In this document: positions 20,274 through 28,542 of the stretch, one piece after another
Layout: each line of letters begins with the position of its first letter
How positions within the stretch are numbered: position 1 is the first letter of the stretch
NCBI GenBank assembly: GCA_017557405.1
Contig: JAFYYV010000009.1
Location: 1 to 64,000, forward strand
DNA length: 64,000 nt
Reading direction: 5' to 3'
Source of the DNA: Prevotella sp.
GTDB lineage: Bacteria; Bacteroidota; Bacteroidia; Bacteroidales; Bacteroidaceae
The notes under the pieces: model-generated
The model's input: only the letters and a program-made list of their open reading frames with translations
Told to the model about the DNA's origin: nothing
Database searches by the model: none
Position numbers and translations under genes: made by a program

Positions 20274-22619
20274 CTAATAGACGTAGATCTTGTACTCTTT
20301 CACACTGCCAGGAGTACCTTGTTCGGCACGCGGCAGGTATTCCAGAGCCTTCACGGTCTGCTCTGAGCCCAGGTCGATGACGAGTAGGTGGGGTGCAGTA
20401 GCTCCGCGCTCCGTCTGCCAATAGGTCGATTCCTGCAAGTCGAAGACTTTGTCGCCAGTATGGTTGCCGTTTTCCTCCTCGGAGTTTGCGTACTTGGTTG
20501 TCCAAGGCTCACGACTCAGACGCTTTCCATCAGACCCCTGTACGTAGAGTTCGGCGATGGCTACACGGTCGTTGTCCTTTTGGGTAGAGAGGCACTCGAT
20601 GGCAAGGTAACGACCTTTGGCGGCCTTGTTAAATGTAATAGTCTGCCAGCCGTTGCCAGCCTTGAAGGCACCAGTAGCGACGGGGGTAGCACTATTGAGG
20701 TCGGGTTTGTCGCCGATGTTATTGTGCTTATTACTCTTCTCCAACTGCAGCTTGTTCAGCTCAGGCTCGGCCTGTCCCCAAACAACCGCCTCTTTCGGAC
20801 CGACTACGTCAAGGACGATAATCTCGTTCTTGCCCTTCTTCAGCCAGCAGCCTGGTACGTAGAGCGTCTGCTGTGGACCGATGCTCCAAATGCGACCCAT
20901 GGCGTGACCGTTTACCCATACCTGGCCCTTGCCCCACGTCTCGAAGTTCAGGAACGTGTCGCCCACTTTGGTGAGGTTGAAGTAGCCGCGATGATAGCCA
21001 ATGGCTTTCTTACTATTAACAATTATATCCTTAACATCTGTTGTAGTTACCTGATGAGCAAAGGCATCGTAGTCATCTGGGATAGGCTGTATGCGCCAGT
21101 TCTTCAGATTAAAAGTTACTTCGTTACCATCTACCTCAGCCTCAACAATTGCATTGCCAAGAAGCCCCTTAAAGTCCATGATAGCACGGCCAAAGTTGAT
21201 ACGCCCCATGGCTTCGACGAGGATGGTAAGTTGCTCTCCTTTTTTTACAGGCGGCAACGTGATACTCTTTTCATTTTTAACGCGGTCAATTTTGCCGATG
21301 AACTTGTTGCCAATCCAAATTTGAGCATAGTCGTGAACCTCGAGTGTGAGTACGCTCTGCACGGGTATTTCGGGCAGTTGCGTACGATAATAGGCGCAAC
21401 CCCAACCCATATCAAGTTCCTCGAAAGTTTTCAGGTCACGGCTTTCAATCTCGGTAGTTATACAACTCCAAAGATGATTGAACTCCTTCAACTCGAACTT
21501 AGGCACGGTAATGATGGGATTGGGAGCTTTGGGCACGGCGGGCATCTTCTTGCCATCGTTATATTTCTCCATCATCTTGCGCAACTCCCAGAACTTCGGT
21601 GTAGCCAAGCCATACTCGTTGATGGGCGCATCGTAGTCATACGAGGTGACGTCGGGTGCGAAGCCGGGCGAGTTGGCGCCAGCCCAATGGCCGAACGAGG
21701 TGCCGCCGTGGGTCATGTAGAGTGAGAAGCTGATACCCTTCGAGAGCATTTCGTCCATGCCGTCGACCATATCCTTCGCAGGACGGGTCTCATGGCGGGC
21801 ACCCCACTTGTCGAACCATCCGCTCCAGAACTCGGAGCACATCTTCGGGGCGTTGGGACGCAACTCGCCGAGACGGCGGAACTGGTCGTTGATGTTGGCA
21901 CCTGTTCCGAAGTTCATGGTCCACGTTAGGTCGTCGAGGCCGTTCTTCTCGAAGTTGGACGACCAGTCGCACTGGAAGAGCGACAACTCCTTGCCGTAGA
22001 TGCTGCGTAGGCAATCACGAATCTCGGAAACGTAAGGCTTATCCTCGCCATACGAGCCGTACTCGTTCTCCACCTGAATCATGATGATGGGACCGCCGTT
22101 CTGGATGGTCAGACCTTTGAGTTGCTCGCCCACCTTTTCTTCGAAGATCTTCACGCGCTCCATGAAGTATGGATCGCGCTCGCGTAGCTTAATGTCCTTT
22201 TTCTTCAGAAGCCACCAGGGCAGACCGCCCATCTCCCACTCGGCACAGACGTATGGGCCGGGGCGCACGATGACGTACATGCCGTTCTTCTGTGCCAGAC
22301 GGCAGAACTCAGCCACATCGTTGTTGCCCGTGAAGTCGAACTCGCCTTCACGCTGCTCGTGAATATTCCAGAACACATAGAGGCAAAGCGTGTTCATGCC
22401 CAGTGCCTTGCACATCTTGATGCGGTGCTCCCAGTAGGGACGCGGGATGCGGGGGTAATGAACTTCGGCAGCCTTCACGATGAAGGGTTTGCCATTGAGG
22501 AGGAATGTGCCTTGGCCAGCGGTGAAGGTTCCGCCTTTGTCGGCGGCGTTGGCGTTGGCTGGCGCAAACATCAGTGCTGCAGCCAGTCCCAATGCAGTCA
22601 TTAATCTTGAAAATCTCAT
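20274..22619 (-). CDS. GH35 beta-galactosidase with C-terminal discoidin-like domain
   Basis: This 781-residue secreted enzyme releases terminal beta-galactose. Residues 1-26 are a signal peptide (cut near ANA-AD). The (beta/alpha)8 barrel fills about 35-360, with the acid/base E186 in VENEYGSYG and the nucleophile E263 in SEFWSGWFDKWG. Jelly-roll modules with WVNGHAMGRIW follow. From about 640 to the end there is a discoidin (F5/8 type C)-like domain, probably for glycan binding. It has its own promoter, which overlaps the end of the next gene upstream. It likely acts with the nearby GH84 and sulfatase. Confidence 0.94.
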   Translation of the reverse strand: MRFSRLMTALGLAAALMFAPANANAADKGGTFTAGQGTFLLNGKPFIVKAAEVHYPRIPRPYWEHRIKMCKALGMNTLCLYVFWNIHEQREGEFDFTGNNDVAEFCRLAQKNGMYVIVRPGPYVCAEWEMGGLPWWLLKKKDIKLRERDPYFMERVKIFEEKVGEQLKGLTIQNGGPIIMIQVENEYGSYGEDKPYVSEIRDCLRSIYGKELSLFQCDWSSNFEKNGLDDLTWTMNFGTGANINDQFRRLGELRPNAPKMCSEFWSGWFDKWGARHETRPAKDMVDGMDEMLSKGISFSLYMTHGGTSFGHWAGANSPGFAPDVTSYDYDAPINEYGLATPKFWELRKMMEKYNDGKKMPAVPKAPNPIITVPKFELKEFNHLWSCITTEIESRDLKTFEELDMGWGCAYYRTQLPEIPVQSVLTLEVHDYAQIWIGNKFIGKIDRVKNEKSITLPPVKKGEQLTILVEAMGRINFGRAIMDFKGLLGNAIVEAEVDGNEVTFNLKNWRIQPIPDDYDAFAHQVTTTDVKDIIVNSKKAIGYHRGYFNLTKVGDTFLNFETWGKGQVWVNGHAMGRIWSIGPQQTLYVPGCWLKKGKNEIIVLDVVGPKEAVVWGQAEPELNKLQLEKSNKHNNIGDKPDLNSATPVATGAFKAGNGWQTITFNKAAKGRYLAIECLSTQKDNDRVAIAELYVQGSDGKRLSREPWTTKYANSEEENGNHTGDKVFDLQESTYWQTERGATAPHLLVIDLGSEQTVKALEYLPRAEQGTPGSVKEYKIYVY

Positions 22620-22649
22620 TGTTATAGTTTTATTTAGGTTTTCTGGTTA

Positions 22650-22681
22650 CAAAGATAATGATTTTATTTTGCATTTCACAA
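22650..22681 (-). promoter_or_regulatory. Promoter of the GH35 gene
   Basis: On the minus strand TATCTTTG (22657-22650) follows TTG (22681-22679) with a 21-bp gap. The upstream element lies inside the last codons of the CxxCH lipoprotein gene. Confidence 0.65.
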
Positions 22682-24163
22682 CTTTGTCTCTAAAACTCTT
22701 TTCAAAGTAGTGTTAATTCGTTCTTTGCTGGTTAGTCGCTGATGAATATTCGCCTTTTGAAGATCAATAGGCTTAGAGGCAAAGTCGGGCGTGTTGAACG
22801 AGTAGATGGTCTCGGCATCGTATTCTTTGGGATTGCGTTGGGGCAATCGGAAAGGCTTCGAGGCTTTTCCTTGCTCGTCGATGTGAGCGAAATAAAGTTG
22901 TGTGTAAAGACCGTCATCGCGTCGGCTGGTGAACACTATCCATCGTGAGTTCAGACTCCAGTTGTGGAAACTCTCGGCATCGTTGCTGTTGGCATTGTCC
23001 AACGGCCATGTGTCGCCTGTGGTCAAGTCCATCATCCATAGGTCGGCTTCAGAGTGCCAGATGGGGAAACATCCGTAGTCGCTCAAGGTATAAAGCAAAT
23101 ACCGCCTGTCGTAGGACAATCGGGGCATGTTGGCGCTTTTCCCCATGCTGCATGCATTCACAATGGTTTCGATACTTCTGCCCAACTGTCCGGTAGTCGG
23201 ATCGAATGACACCCGACAAATGTTGTATTTCACGTCGCGGTATTGTTTCCAGATGCTGTCCACCCTTTGTGCGGAGCAGAAGTAGAGCCACTTTCCGTCA
23301 GGAGAGAACGTTGGGTAGTTTTCCAATAGTTCGGCGGTGGCCACGATACTATCAAGTAGGATTTCGCGGGTCTGCGGGCGATAGATGATGATGTCGGACT
23401 TGTCATCGTAGACCTCTACGCGATGGTTGGCCAGTTGATAGAAATTCTGGTGGGTCTGGTTGGTGGAGAATGCAATGAACTGTCCCGATGGATGCCAATA
23501 GGGATATACCATGCTGCCGCCCAATTCCTCGTTGCGTGGCGTCAGGATGTCGATTTGTCCGTCGTGCCCCACCACGGTAGCACCATGTTCGCCCCTCACG
23601 TGGAAGGTCCAAAGGTTTGGCTGGGTGCGGTTAGGGGTGTGACAGTTCATGCAGTTTCCTCCCACGTCTTTGTTCTCTATGATGGGTGTCTCTTCGAATG
23701 TCGCAAGGTCGCGCTGATAGAGTCCCATCGTGCCGTATGTCTCATATCCTGGTGGAATCAGTCGGTAGGTGACACCCCATTCGCCGAGGGAATCATTGCT
23801 CACGTAGATGGTGAAAGGCTTGTATTCTGTCCATGTGCCATTGCTTCTTACGGTGACGATGACGTTCAGGCTGTCACCGATGTTCTGAGTGAGCAATGTG
23901 TTCCATTCATCGATGTCGAAATCGGCATAGTCTCCATTGCTGTGCAGTTCACCACCTTTGTCACCTTTCACAATAACATCCACTCGGTCGGCACCATCTT
24001 CATCCACATAGAAGTTCAGCGGTGCGATGCCAGCTGGGATGGTCACGCCAATATAGTCGGGGACAATACTTGGCATCCGTTCGCTTTTCTGCGGATGGTC
24101 GGGCAGAGACGAACAGGCAGCCATCGTGACGGCGATGACGAGAAGTGCGAACAGTTGTTTCAT
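22676..24163 (-). CDS. Lipoprotein with CxxCH motif and TolB-type beta-propeller
   Basis: This 495-residue protein has a lipobox (TMAAC, lipidated C17). An Ig-like or beta-sandwich region follows (about 35-125). Then comes C171-M-N-C174-H175, the covalent heme c attachment motif. The rest is a beta-propeller with PD40/TolB-like blades (YPYWHPSGQFIAFSTN, YPTFSPDGKWLYFCS, HNWSLNSRWIVFTSRR). So it may be a surface c-type cytochrome-propeller fusion. Heme binding is inferred from the motif alone, and I see no methionine ligand I can assign. The start at 24163 overlaps the upstream DUF6057 gene stop in ATGA, so the two are translationally coupled and probably act together. The natural role is unknown. 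Confidence 0.85.
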   Translation of the reverse strand: MKQLFALLVIAVTMAACSSLPDHPQKSERMPSIVPDYIGVTIPAGIAPLNFYVDEDGADRVDVIVKGDKGGELHSNGDYADFDIDEWNTLLTQNIGDSLNVIVTVRSNGTWTEYKPFTIYVSNDSLGEWGVTYRLIPPGYETYGTMGLYQRDLATFEETPIIENKDVGGNCMNCHTPNRTQPNLWTFHVRGEHGATVVGHDGQIDILTPRNEELGGSMVYPYWHPSGQFIAFSTNQTHQNFYQLANHRVEVYDDKSDIIIYRPQTREILLDSIVATAELLENYPTFSPDGKWLYFCSAQRVDSIWKQYRDVKYNICRVSFDPTTGQLGRSIETIVNACSMGKSANMPRLSYDRRYLLYTLSDYGCFPIWHSEADLWMMDLTTGDTWPLDNANSNDAESFHNWSLNSRWIVFTSRRDDGLYTQLYFAHIDEQGKASKPFRLPQRNPKEYDAETIYSFNTPDFASKPIDLQKANIHQRLTSKERINTTLKRVLETKL

Positions 24164-25485
24164 TTTCCTTGTCTTAGTTGTGTGGTAGCCCATGCGTGAT
24201 AGTGCCAGTACGATTGATTGTAGGGTGGGGTGTCGAGCGACGGATCTTGCCGGTTGCCCGTGGTGTTGATGGTGTTCATGTAGTTCACCGTGGTCTCAAA
24301 CACCGACTGGTCGATGCCGATGGGCAGAGAGTCGTTGGGGTGGGAAAGCAACCAGTGGCCGGCGATGCACTCCTGTACGGCCTTTGGTGCGCGCTGTTGC
24401 TGGTAGTTTGTTCGTTCTTGTACCAATTGCGTTACGCCTTCTAAGTCCAGCCTGAGAAGTTTATAGGCCATCAGATAGTCTGCAGCTAGTGTGTTCTCGG
24501 GATTCTCCCTAGCCAGTTCCTCCAACATCTGGTCTTTTGCATAGGCCAGTTCGTCGTTCTCTTTCTGTCGGAAAGACCTCAGGCGTCCTAGGCGTTCGTC
24601 ACTTTTAAGTGCCTGTTCATTGCCATACAAGTTGATGGCCTTTTTAGCCCAAGCGCCATAAAACAACGTTGAGCGCAGTATGTCAAGATACTTGCGTGCC
24701 ACCTTGTCATTTCCATTGACAAGATTGGTCTCTGCCAAACGTTGATAGAGTCGTCCGCTCTTGTGATTGTTGGGAAGCCGTTGCTTGGCATCGAAGGCGA
24801 ATCGATCGGCGCTGTTTACCATACCCAAATCCAAAGCGATGTCGCTCAATGAATAGAGAGCCAATGGGTCCATTCGAACAGCATCCATCAGCAAACCATC
24901 GGGGCCAACTTGTTTGTAGTGGAACATCTTTTCCAACAACAATCCTTTCTTGGCCAATGCGTAGTTGGTTGCCCATATGCCGTTGGTGGTCTCGGGTGGG
25001 TGGTTCCACGAACGCCGAAGAATGGCGTTCCACTTCTGCGCCCTTACCAGATAATCGTAATCCACCGCCTCGCGCACTTGGTTGTCGGTCTTGTATTCCG
25101 ACGGGATGAAGCCATAATAGAACAATGCCAACGAAGGAATCAGCGTCAGCGGATAGAGCCACGAACGTCCCAGCCGCATCTTCTTCAAGCACCACCAGAT
25201 GCATAGTTGCAACGCTACGGCCAACAATGCCACGACAGCAGCCCCCAACCAACCGATATGGAAAAACTGCGTCACAAACGACACGAAGAACTCTCGCCAA
25301 CCATCATCGGCTGCCCATTGCTCACGTAGGTAGTAGCCAGTCCAGCGGAACATGTGGCGTTGCTCGTGATAGTTCATCACGGCTCGGTAAGGCAGCAGGC
25401 AAGCAAAGAACACGCCAACGCCCAGCAGAGCGGTCAGCAAAGGCTTCCAGCCGTTTCTTATTTTTTGTGTCAATGGTTTCTTCAT
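24160..25485 (-). CDS. DUF6057-like membrane protein with helical-repeat tail
   Basis: This 441-residue protein has three N-terminal membrane spans (about 13-33, 73-98, 105-124) and a long soluble tail rich in paired helices of TPR-like spacing (about 135-430). I recognise it as resembling a family annotated DUF6057 in Bacteroidales; no function is established. The ATG at 25485 is chosen over an upstream TTG. It is the first gene of a two-gene operon with the CxxCH propeller lipoprotein (ATGA overlap). The natural reading is a membrane anchor or assembly partner for that protein. Confidence 0.8.
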   Translation of the reverse strand: MKKPLTQKIRNGWKPLLTALLGVGVFFACLLPYRAVMNYHEQRHMFRWTGYYLREQWAADDGWREFFVSFVTQFFHIGWLGAAVVALLAVALQLCIWWCLKKMRLGRSWLYPLTLIPSLALFYYGFIPSEYKTDNQVREAVDYDYLVRAQKWNAILRRSWNHPPETTNGIWATNYALAKKGLLLEKMFHYKQVGPDGLLMDAVRMDPLALYSLSDIALDLGMVNSADRFAFDAKQRLPNNHKSGRLYQRLAETNLVNGNDKVARKYLDILRSTLFYGAWAKKAINLYGNEQALKSDERLGRLRSFRQKENDELAYAKDQMLEELARENPENTLAADYLMAYKLLRLDLEGVTQLVQERTNYQQQRAPKAVQECIAGHWLLSHPNDSLPIGIDQSVFETTVNYMNTINTTGNRQDPSLDTPPYNQSYWHYHAWATTQLRQGK

Positions 25486-25504
25486 TCGTGGCAATATTAC
25501 TTCG

Positions 25505-25534
25505 CAAAGATACGCATTTTTTTTGAAAACGCAA
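25505..25534 (-). promoter_or_regulatory. Promoter of the DUF6057/propeller operon
   Basis: On the minus strand TATCTTTG (25512-25505) follows TTG (25534-25532) at 19 bp. The leader to the ATG at 25485 is about 10-15 bases. Confidence 0.65.
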
Positions 25535-25661
25535 TGAAAAAGGCTTGTTTCCTCTCTTGTGGTTGGAATACAGTTGTGTCAACTTAGACAGGAACGGAAT
25601 CTCTAACTTGCTTGTTTCCAACGGAATAGCTTCTTGAGGTTGTGTCAATGGCCAAGAGCCT

Positions 25662-25693
25662 CTTGCCCAATTCAGTTTTTCTTCCTACTTTTG
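25662..25693 (+). promoter_or_regulatory. Promoter of the TonB/radical SAM operon
   Basis: CTTG at 25662 and TACTTTTG at 25686 are spaced by 20 bp. The ATG is at 25724. Confidence 0.7.
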
Positions 25694-25723
25694 CAGTAGT
25701 GAAAAATCAAAAAACGTAAGGAT

Positions 25724-26437
25724 ATGACAAAAGGAAAATCAACCTGCAAGACGCTGAAGGACATCCGCAAACGGATTGCCCAAGCCAACGACATTGTTTA
25801 TGAACCGCACGAGTGCCGATATGAAGGTCCGTGCCTAGGTACCTGTCCTGCTTGCGAGGCAGAAGTTCGCTATCTTGAAAACCAACTCAGTCGCCGTAGG
25901 ATGTTGGGGCGTGCCATCTCGCTGTTAGGTGTGTCGGCAGGATTCCTCACTGCTTGTGCTCAAACAACGAAAAGCGTAGAAGAGCCGACATTCGAACTAT
26001 TGGGTGATGTGGAGAACGTAGAAACGTGGAAAAGCCCCGATACGATGATTGCGGGAGTAATTGCGTTGCCCGAATTCCAGGTGATAGACACCCTTCCTGC
26101 CACGAAAGAGGAGAAGAGCAAGATTTTTGGTGATTGCGTAGAGCAGCAACCCATGTTTCGTGGTGGCCAGCAGAAACTGTTGGAGTATCTTGAGGCCAAT
26201 GTCCGTTATCCCGAGTCGTTGGCCGAGACGTGCGCCCAAGGACGTGTCGTCGTCTCGTTCATGGTGGAAAAAGACGGTAGCATCACCGGACCGAAGGTCG
26301 TGAAGAGCGTTTGTCCTGAACTTGATGCCGAGGCCTTGCGCGTTGTTTCCAACATGCCCAAATGGCTTCCTGGCAAGCAGAACGGGACGGCCATTCGTGT
26401 GAAATATACCCTTCCCGTCATATTCCGCCTCCAATGA
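25724..26437 (+). CDS. TonB-family protein with cysteine-rich cytoplasmic head
   Basis: This 237-residue protein has an N-terminal domain with C8 and the cluster C31-x5-C37-x3-C41-x2-C44, then SRRRML (56-61) and one hydrophobic segment (62-78), and a C-terminal TonB domain (about 155-237, with NVRYPESLAE and VVVSFMVEKDGSI). TonB proteins pass inner-membrane energy to outer-membrane receptors. The Cys head should face the cytoplasm by the positive-inside rule. It could bind metal or an Fe-S cluster (inference). Alternatively the twin-Arg and LTAC78 could make a Tat-type lipoprotein signal. No exbB or exbD is near. Its stop overlaps the radical SAM gene start in ATGA. Confidence 0.88.
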   Translation: MTKGKSTCKTLKDIRKRIAQANDIVYEPHECRYEGPCLGTCPACEAEVRYLENQLSRRRMLGRAISLLGVSAGFLTACAQTTKSVEEPTFELLGDVENVETWKSPDTMIAGVIALPEFQVIDTLPATKEEKSKIFGDCVEQQPMFRGGQQKLLEYLEANVRYPESLAETCAQGRVVVSFMVEKDGSITGPKVVKSVCPELDAEALRVVSNMPKWLPGKQNGTAIRVKYTLPVIFRLQ

Positions 26438-27045
26438 AAGCCCCACTCATCGGCATCAGCCGCCACCGTCTGACCACAGATGGCGAGGGAGTGACCACGC
26501 TGGTGGCCTTCCACGGTTGTCCTTTGCGTTGCCAGTACTGTCTGAACAGCCATTGTCTGCGACCAGACGGTGTGTGGCAGCGGCTTTCTGCTGATGAGAT
26601 TCTTGAGCAGGTGGCCATTGACGACCTCTATTTCCAAGCCACCAATGGTGGTATCTGCTTCGGAGGAGGCGAACCGCTGTTGCGAAGCGATGTCATCAGC
26701 AAGTTTTGCCAGAAGTGTCCCAAAGAATGGAACATCTATCTCGAGACGTCCCTCAATGTGCCACTTCACCATTTGCAGCAGGTTGTTCCTTTCGTTACCC
26801 ATTATTATGTTGACATCAAGGACCTTTCACCTGATGTTTATCGCTCTTATAGTGAGTCTGACAACACTCGCGTTGTGGCCAATCTCCAGCATCTCGCCGA
26901 CCTTCAGTTGCAATCGCGTGTCACCATTCGGCTTCCGCTCATCCCGGACTTCAACACTCCCGCAGACCGCCAGCGTAGTCGTTGGCAATTGGAGGAAATG
27001 GGCTTTACACTTTTCGATGAATTCGAATATATCGTTCCTAAGTAA
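26434..27045 (+). CDS. Radical SAM protein, PflA-like activating-enzyme type
   Basis: This 203-residue protein has the radical SAM cluster motif C29-x3-C33-x2-C36 (HGCPLRCQYC) and the SAM-contacting GGGEPL at 77-82. Size and sequence resemble glycyl-radical-enzyme activases without the extra ferredoxin domain. No glycyl radical enzyme is in the window, so its target is unknown. The start is set by the ATGA overlap with the TonB-family gene; a longer upstream frame is only the shadow of that gene. Tight coupling to a Cys-rich TonB protein suggests a joint role, for example modification or electron supply; this is inference. Confidence 0.88.
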   Translation: MKAPLIGISRHRLTTDGEGVTTLVAFHGCPLRCQYCLNSHCLRPDGVWQRLSADEILEQVAIDDLYFQATNGGICFGGGEPLLRSDVISKFCQKCPKEWNIYLETSLNVPLHHLQQVVPFVTHYYVDIKDLSPDVYRSYSESDNTRVVANLQHLADLQLQSRVTIRLPLIPDFNTPADRQRSRWQLEEMGFTLFDEFEYIVPK

Positions 27046-27098
27046 AGGCGTTTTTCTTGGTTTTCATCCTTTTTCGTTGCGATAATTCTCTCAAAAAG

Positions 27099-27130
27099 TT
27101 CGTTTATTTCGGTGAATCTTCGTATATTTG
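27099..27130 (+). promoter_or_regulatory. Promoter of the lipoprotein gene at 27163
   Basis: TATATTTG at 27123-27130 is a good -7 element. The -33 region 20 bp upstream is only TTCG, so the promoter is probably weak. Confidence 0.5.
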
Positions 27131-27162
27131 CGGCTTGAAAGATAAACCTAAATTAATTGAAT

Positions 27163-27966
27163 ATGAAGAAATTTGTTTTTGTTGCCGCCATATTGGCGGT
27201 TTTTATGAGCACTGGTTGCAGGCAGACTCAGAGCAAACAGGAGGCTGCTGCCGACAATGCGGTGGCGTGGTATGAGGACTTGGATGCGTTGCAGGCCGAC
27301 CTTACGGCCGCCATTGCTGACGCTCAAAAACTCGATTCGTCGAAGATTGCAAACGACCTGATGCCTGTTAAGAAAGGTTATCCTGGTGAGGAATGGGCCA
27401 CATTCGACGGGCGCGATATGGTGCTCCTTGTGACATTGGCCGATTCGAGTCGTATGAAGCGTTTCTTCGGTCGCGACGATGTTTATCAGCTTGACCGCGA
27501 AATGGGAACATGGGTGACGATTCCTGCCGACTGGAAGCGCAAGAAGGAGGCTTTCGAAGGACTTGACAGTGTGGCTGCCCACATGCGACTCATTCAGATG
27601 TATGGCCTCAGCCCCGATTGCGATTATAATATCATGGTGCTGTTCTATGCAGACCCTGCCACCATGTTCCGTCCTGCCCACGATCCCGATATCACCACTA
27701 CCTCGGCAGGATTGGAGTTCCCCGCTTATGCCAACGAGAACTACAAGGTGGGCGAGACCAATTTCCGCGAGTGGTATCGCTATAGCGTCTCTGCCGCTTA
27801 CGAAGACGACAGCCCACTGCCTTGGACACAGATGGGTTATACCTACGACTGGCACAACGGTGCCGATCATCAAGGATTGTCGGAATACATCGTCGGCCAT
27901 CAGAGCTTCATCAAGGTGAAGGAGTGCGTGAGCGAATGGGCTTTTATCCAAAATCTGTTGAAATAA
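27163..27966 (+). CDS. Lipoprotein of unknown function
   Basis: This 267-residue protein has a lipobox ending at C19 (VFMSTGC), a short helical linker, and a globular domain of about 200 residues with many aromatic and acidic residues. I do not recognise the family and see no catalytic motif. The ATG at 27163 is preferred to a TTG two codons earlier. It stands alone between the radical SAM gene and a palindromic element before the DUF3467 gene. Confidence 0.75.
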   Translation: MKKFVFVAAILAVFMSTGCRQTQSKQEAAADNAVAWYEDLDALQADLTAAIADAQKLDSSKIANDLMPVKKGYPGEEWATFDGRDMVLLVTLADSSRMKRFFGRDDVYQLDREMGTWVTIPADWKRKKEAFEGLDSVAAHMRLIQMYGLSPDCDYNIMVLFYADPATMFRPAHDPDITTTSAGLEFPAYANENYKVGETNFREWYRYSVSAAYEDDSPLPWTQMGYTYDWHNGADHQGLSEYIVGHQSFIKVKECVSEWAFIQNLLK

Positions 27967-27980
27967 AGCCTCACCCCTAA

Positions 27981-28002
27981 CCCCTCTCCAAAGGGAGAGG
28001 GG
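27981..28002. repeat. GC-rich palindrome
   Basis: CCCCTCTCC at 27981 pairs with GGAGAGGGG at 27994 around AAAG, set in a C-rich flank (CCTCACCCCTAA). No T tract follows. It is more GC-rich than its neighbours and resembles dispersed REP-type palindromes. It may also stop the lipoprotein transcript. Confidence 0.6.
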
Positions 28003-28049
28003 GATAGAAGGGAAGTTAAAGGGAAAGGAAGTTATTTATATATTAATAA

Positions 28050-28065
28050 GGTGGGGAATCCCACC
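28050..28065 (+). promoter_or_regulatory. Small hairpin before the DUF3467 gene
   Basis: GGTGGG pairs with CCCACC around GAAT, 28 bases before the ATG at 28093. It could affect translation of that gene. Confidence 0.4.
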
Positions 28066-28092
28066 ACTCATTAACAAACAATCAACAAAGAA

Positions 28093-28419
28093 ATGGAAGA
28101 CAACAACAATAATGGCAACCAGCCGGCGCCTTTGCAGATGGATTTGAAGCCTGAGATTGCCGCAGGCGTGTATTCAAACCTCGCTTTGATCAGTCATTCA
28201 CATAGCGATTTCGTTCTCGATTTCGCCCGTATTCTGCCGGGAATGCCGAAACCCGAAGTGTGCAGCCGCATCATTCTAGCCCCCGAACACGCGAAGCGCC
28301 TTTTGGGTGCCTTGCAGGAGAACATCCACAAATACGAACAGGAGTTCGGAAAGATAGATGTGCCAGGACAAGGACAACGCACAATCGCTCCTTTTGGCAA
28401 CCACAAAGGAGAGGCGTAA
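28093..28419 (+). CDS. DUF3467 family protein
   Basis: This 108-residue protein matches the small DUF3467 family: a disordered Asn-rich start, then a compact domain (about 18-90) with SHSDFVLDFARILPG and PEHAKRLLGALQENI. The function is not known. In other Bacteroidales, as I recall, a gene of this family lies directly between rpoC and rpsL. Here it still precedes rpsL but is separated from rpoC by 16 kb, which suggests the accessory block was inserted just upstream of it. Confidence 0.88.
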   Translation: MEDNNNNGNQPAPLQMDLKPEIAAGVYSNLALISHSHSDFVLDFARILPGMPKPEVCSRIILAPEHAKRLLGALQENIHKYEQEFGKIDVPGQGQRTIAPFGNHKGEA

Positions 28420-28452
28420 GATAGAATCGATATAAAAATTGTTAACAAAGTG

Positions 28453-28533
28453 TATATTTGCTTAAATCATGGCAAGTGTACACTTTTTTGTTTTCTATTA
28501 ATTAGGTAGAATGAAGAATTGTTTGTACCTTTG
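28453..28533 (+). promoter_or_regulatory. Promoter elements for the str operon
   Basis: Two -7 elements are present: TATATTTG at 28453-28460 and TACCTTTG at 28526-28533. The second matches the form seen before rplC and rpsM and should start transcripts near 28540, at the head of the structured rpsL leader. Neither has a clear TTTG at the right distance. Confidence 0.6.
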
Positions 28534-28542
28534 CAGCCCGAA

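Noticed and set aside
20388-21725. 445-codon open frame opposite the GH35 gene
   Set aside because: It is fully inside a well-supported enzyme with visible catalytic residues and has no independent support.
25571-25650. Repeated GTTGTGTCAA words before the TonB gene
   Set aside because: Only two copies with no regular spacing or symmetry; chance cannot be excluded.
16565-27045. A complete polysaccharide utilisation locus
   Set aside because: No SusC/SusD pair or hybrid two-component or anti-sigma regulator is present.
12223-27966. The accessory block as an integrative element
   Set aside because: No integrase, transposase, mobilisation gene or terminal repeat is visible.
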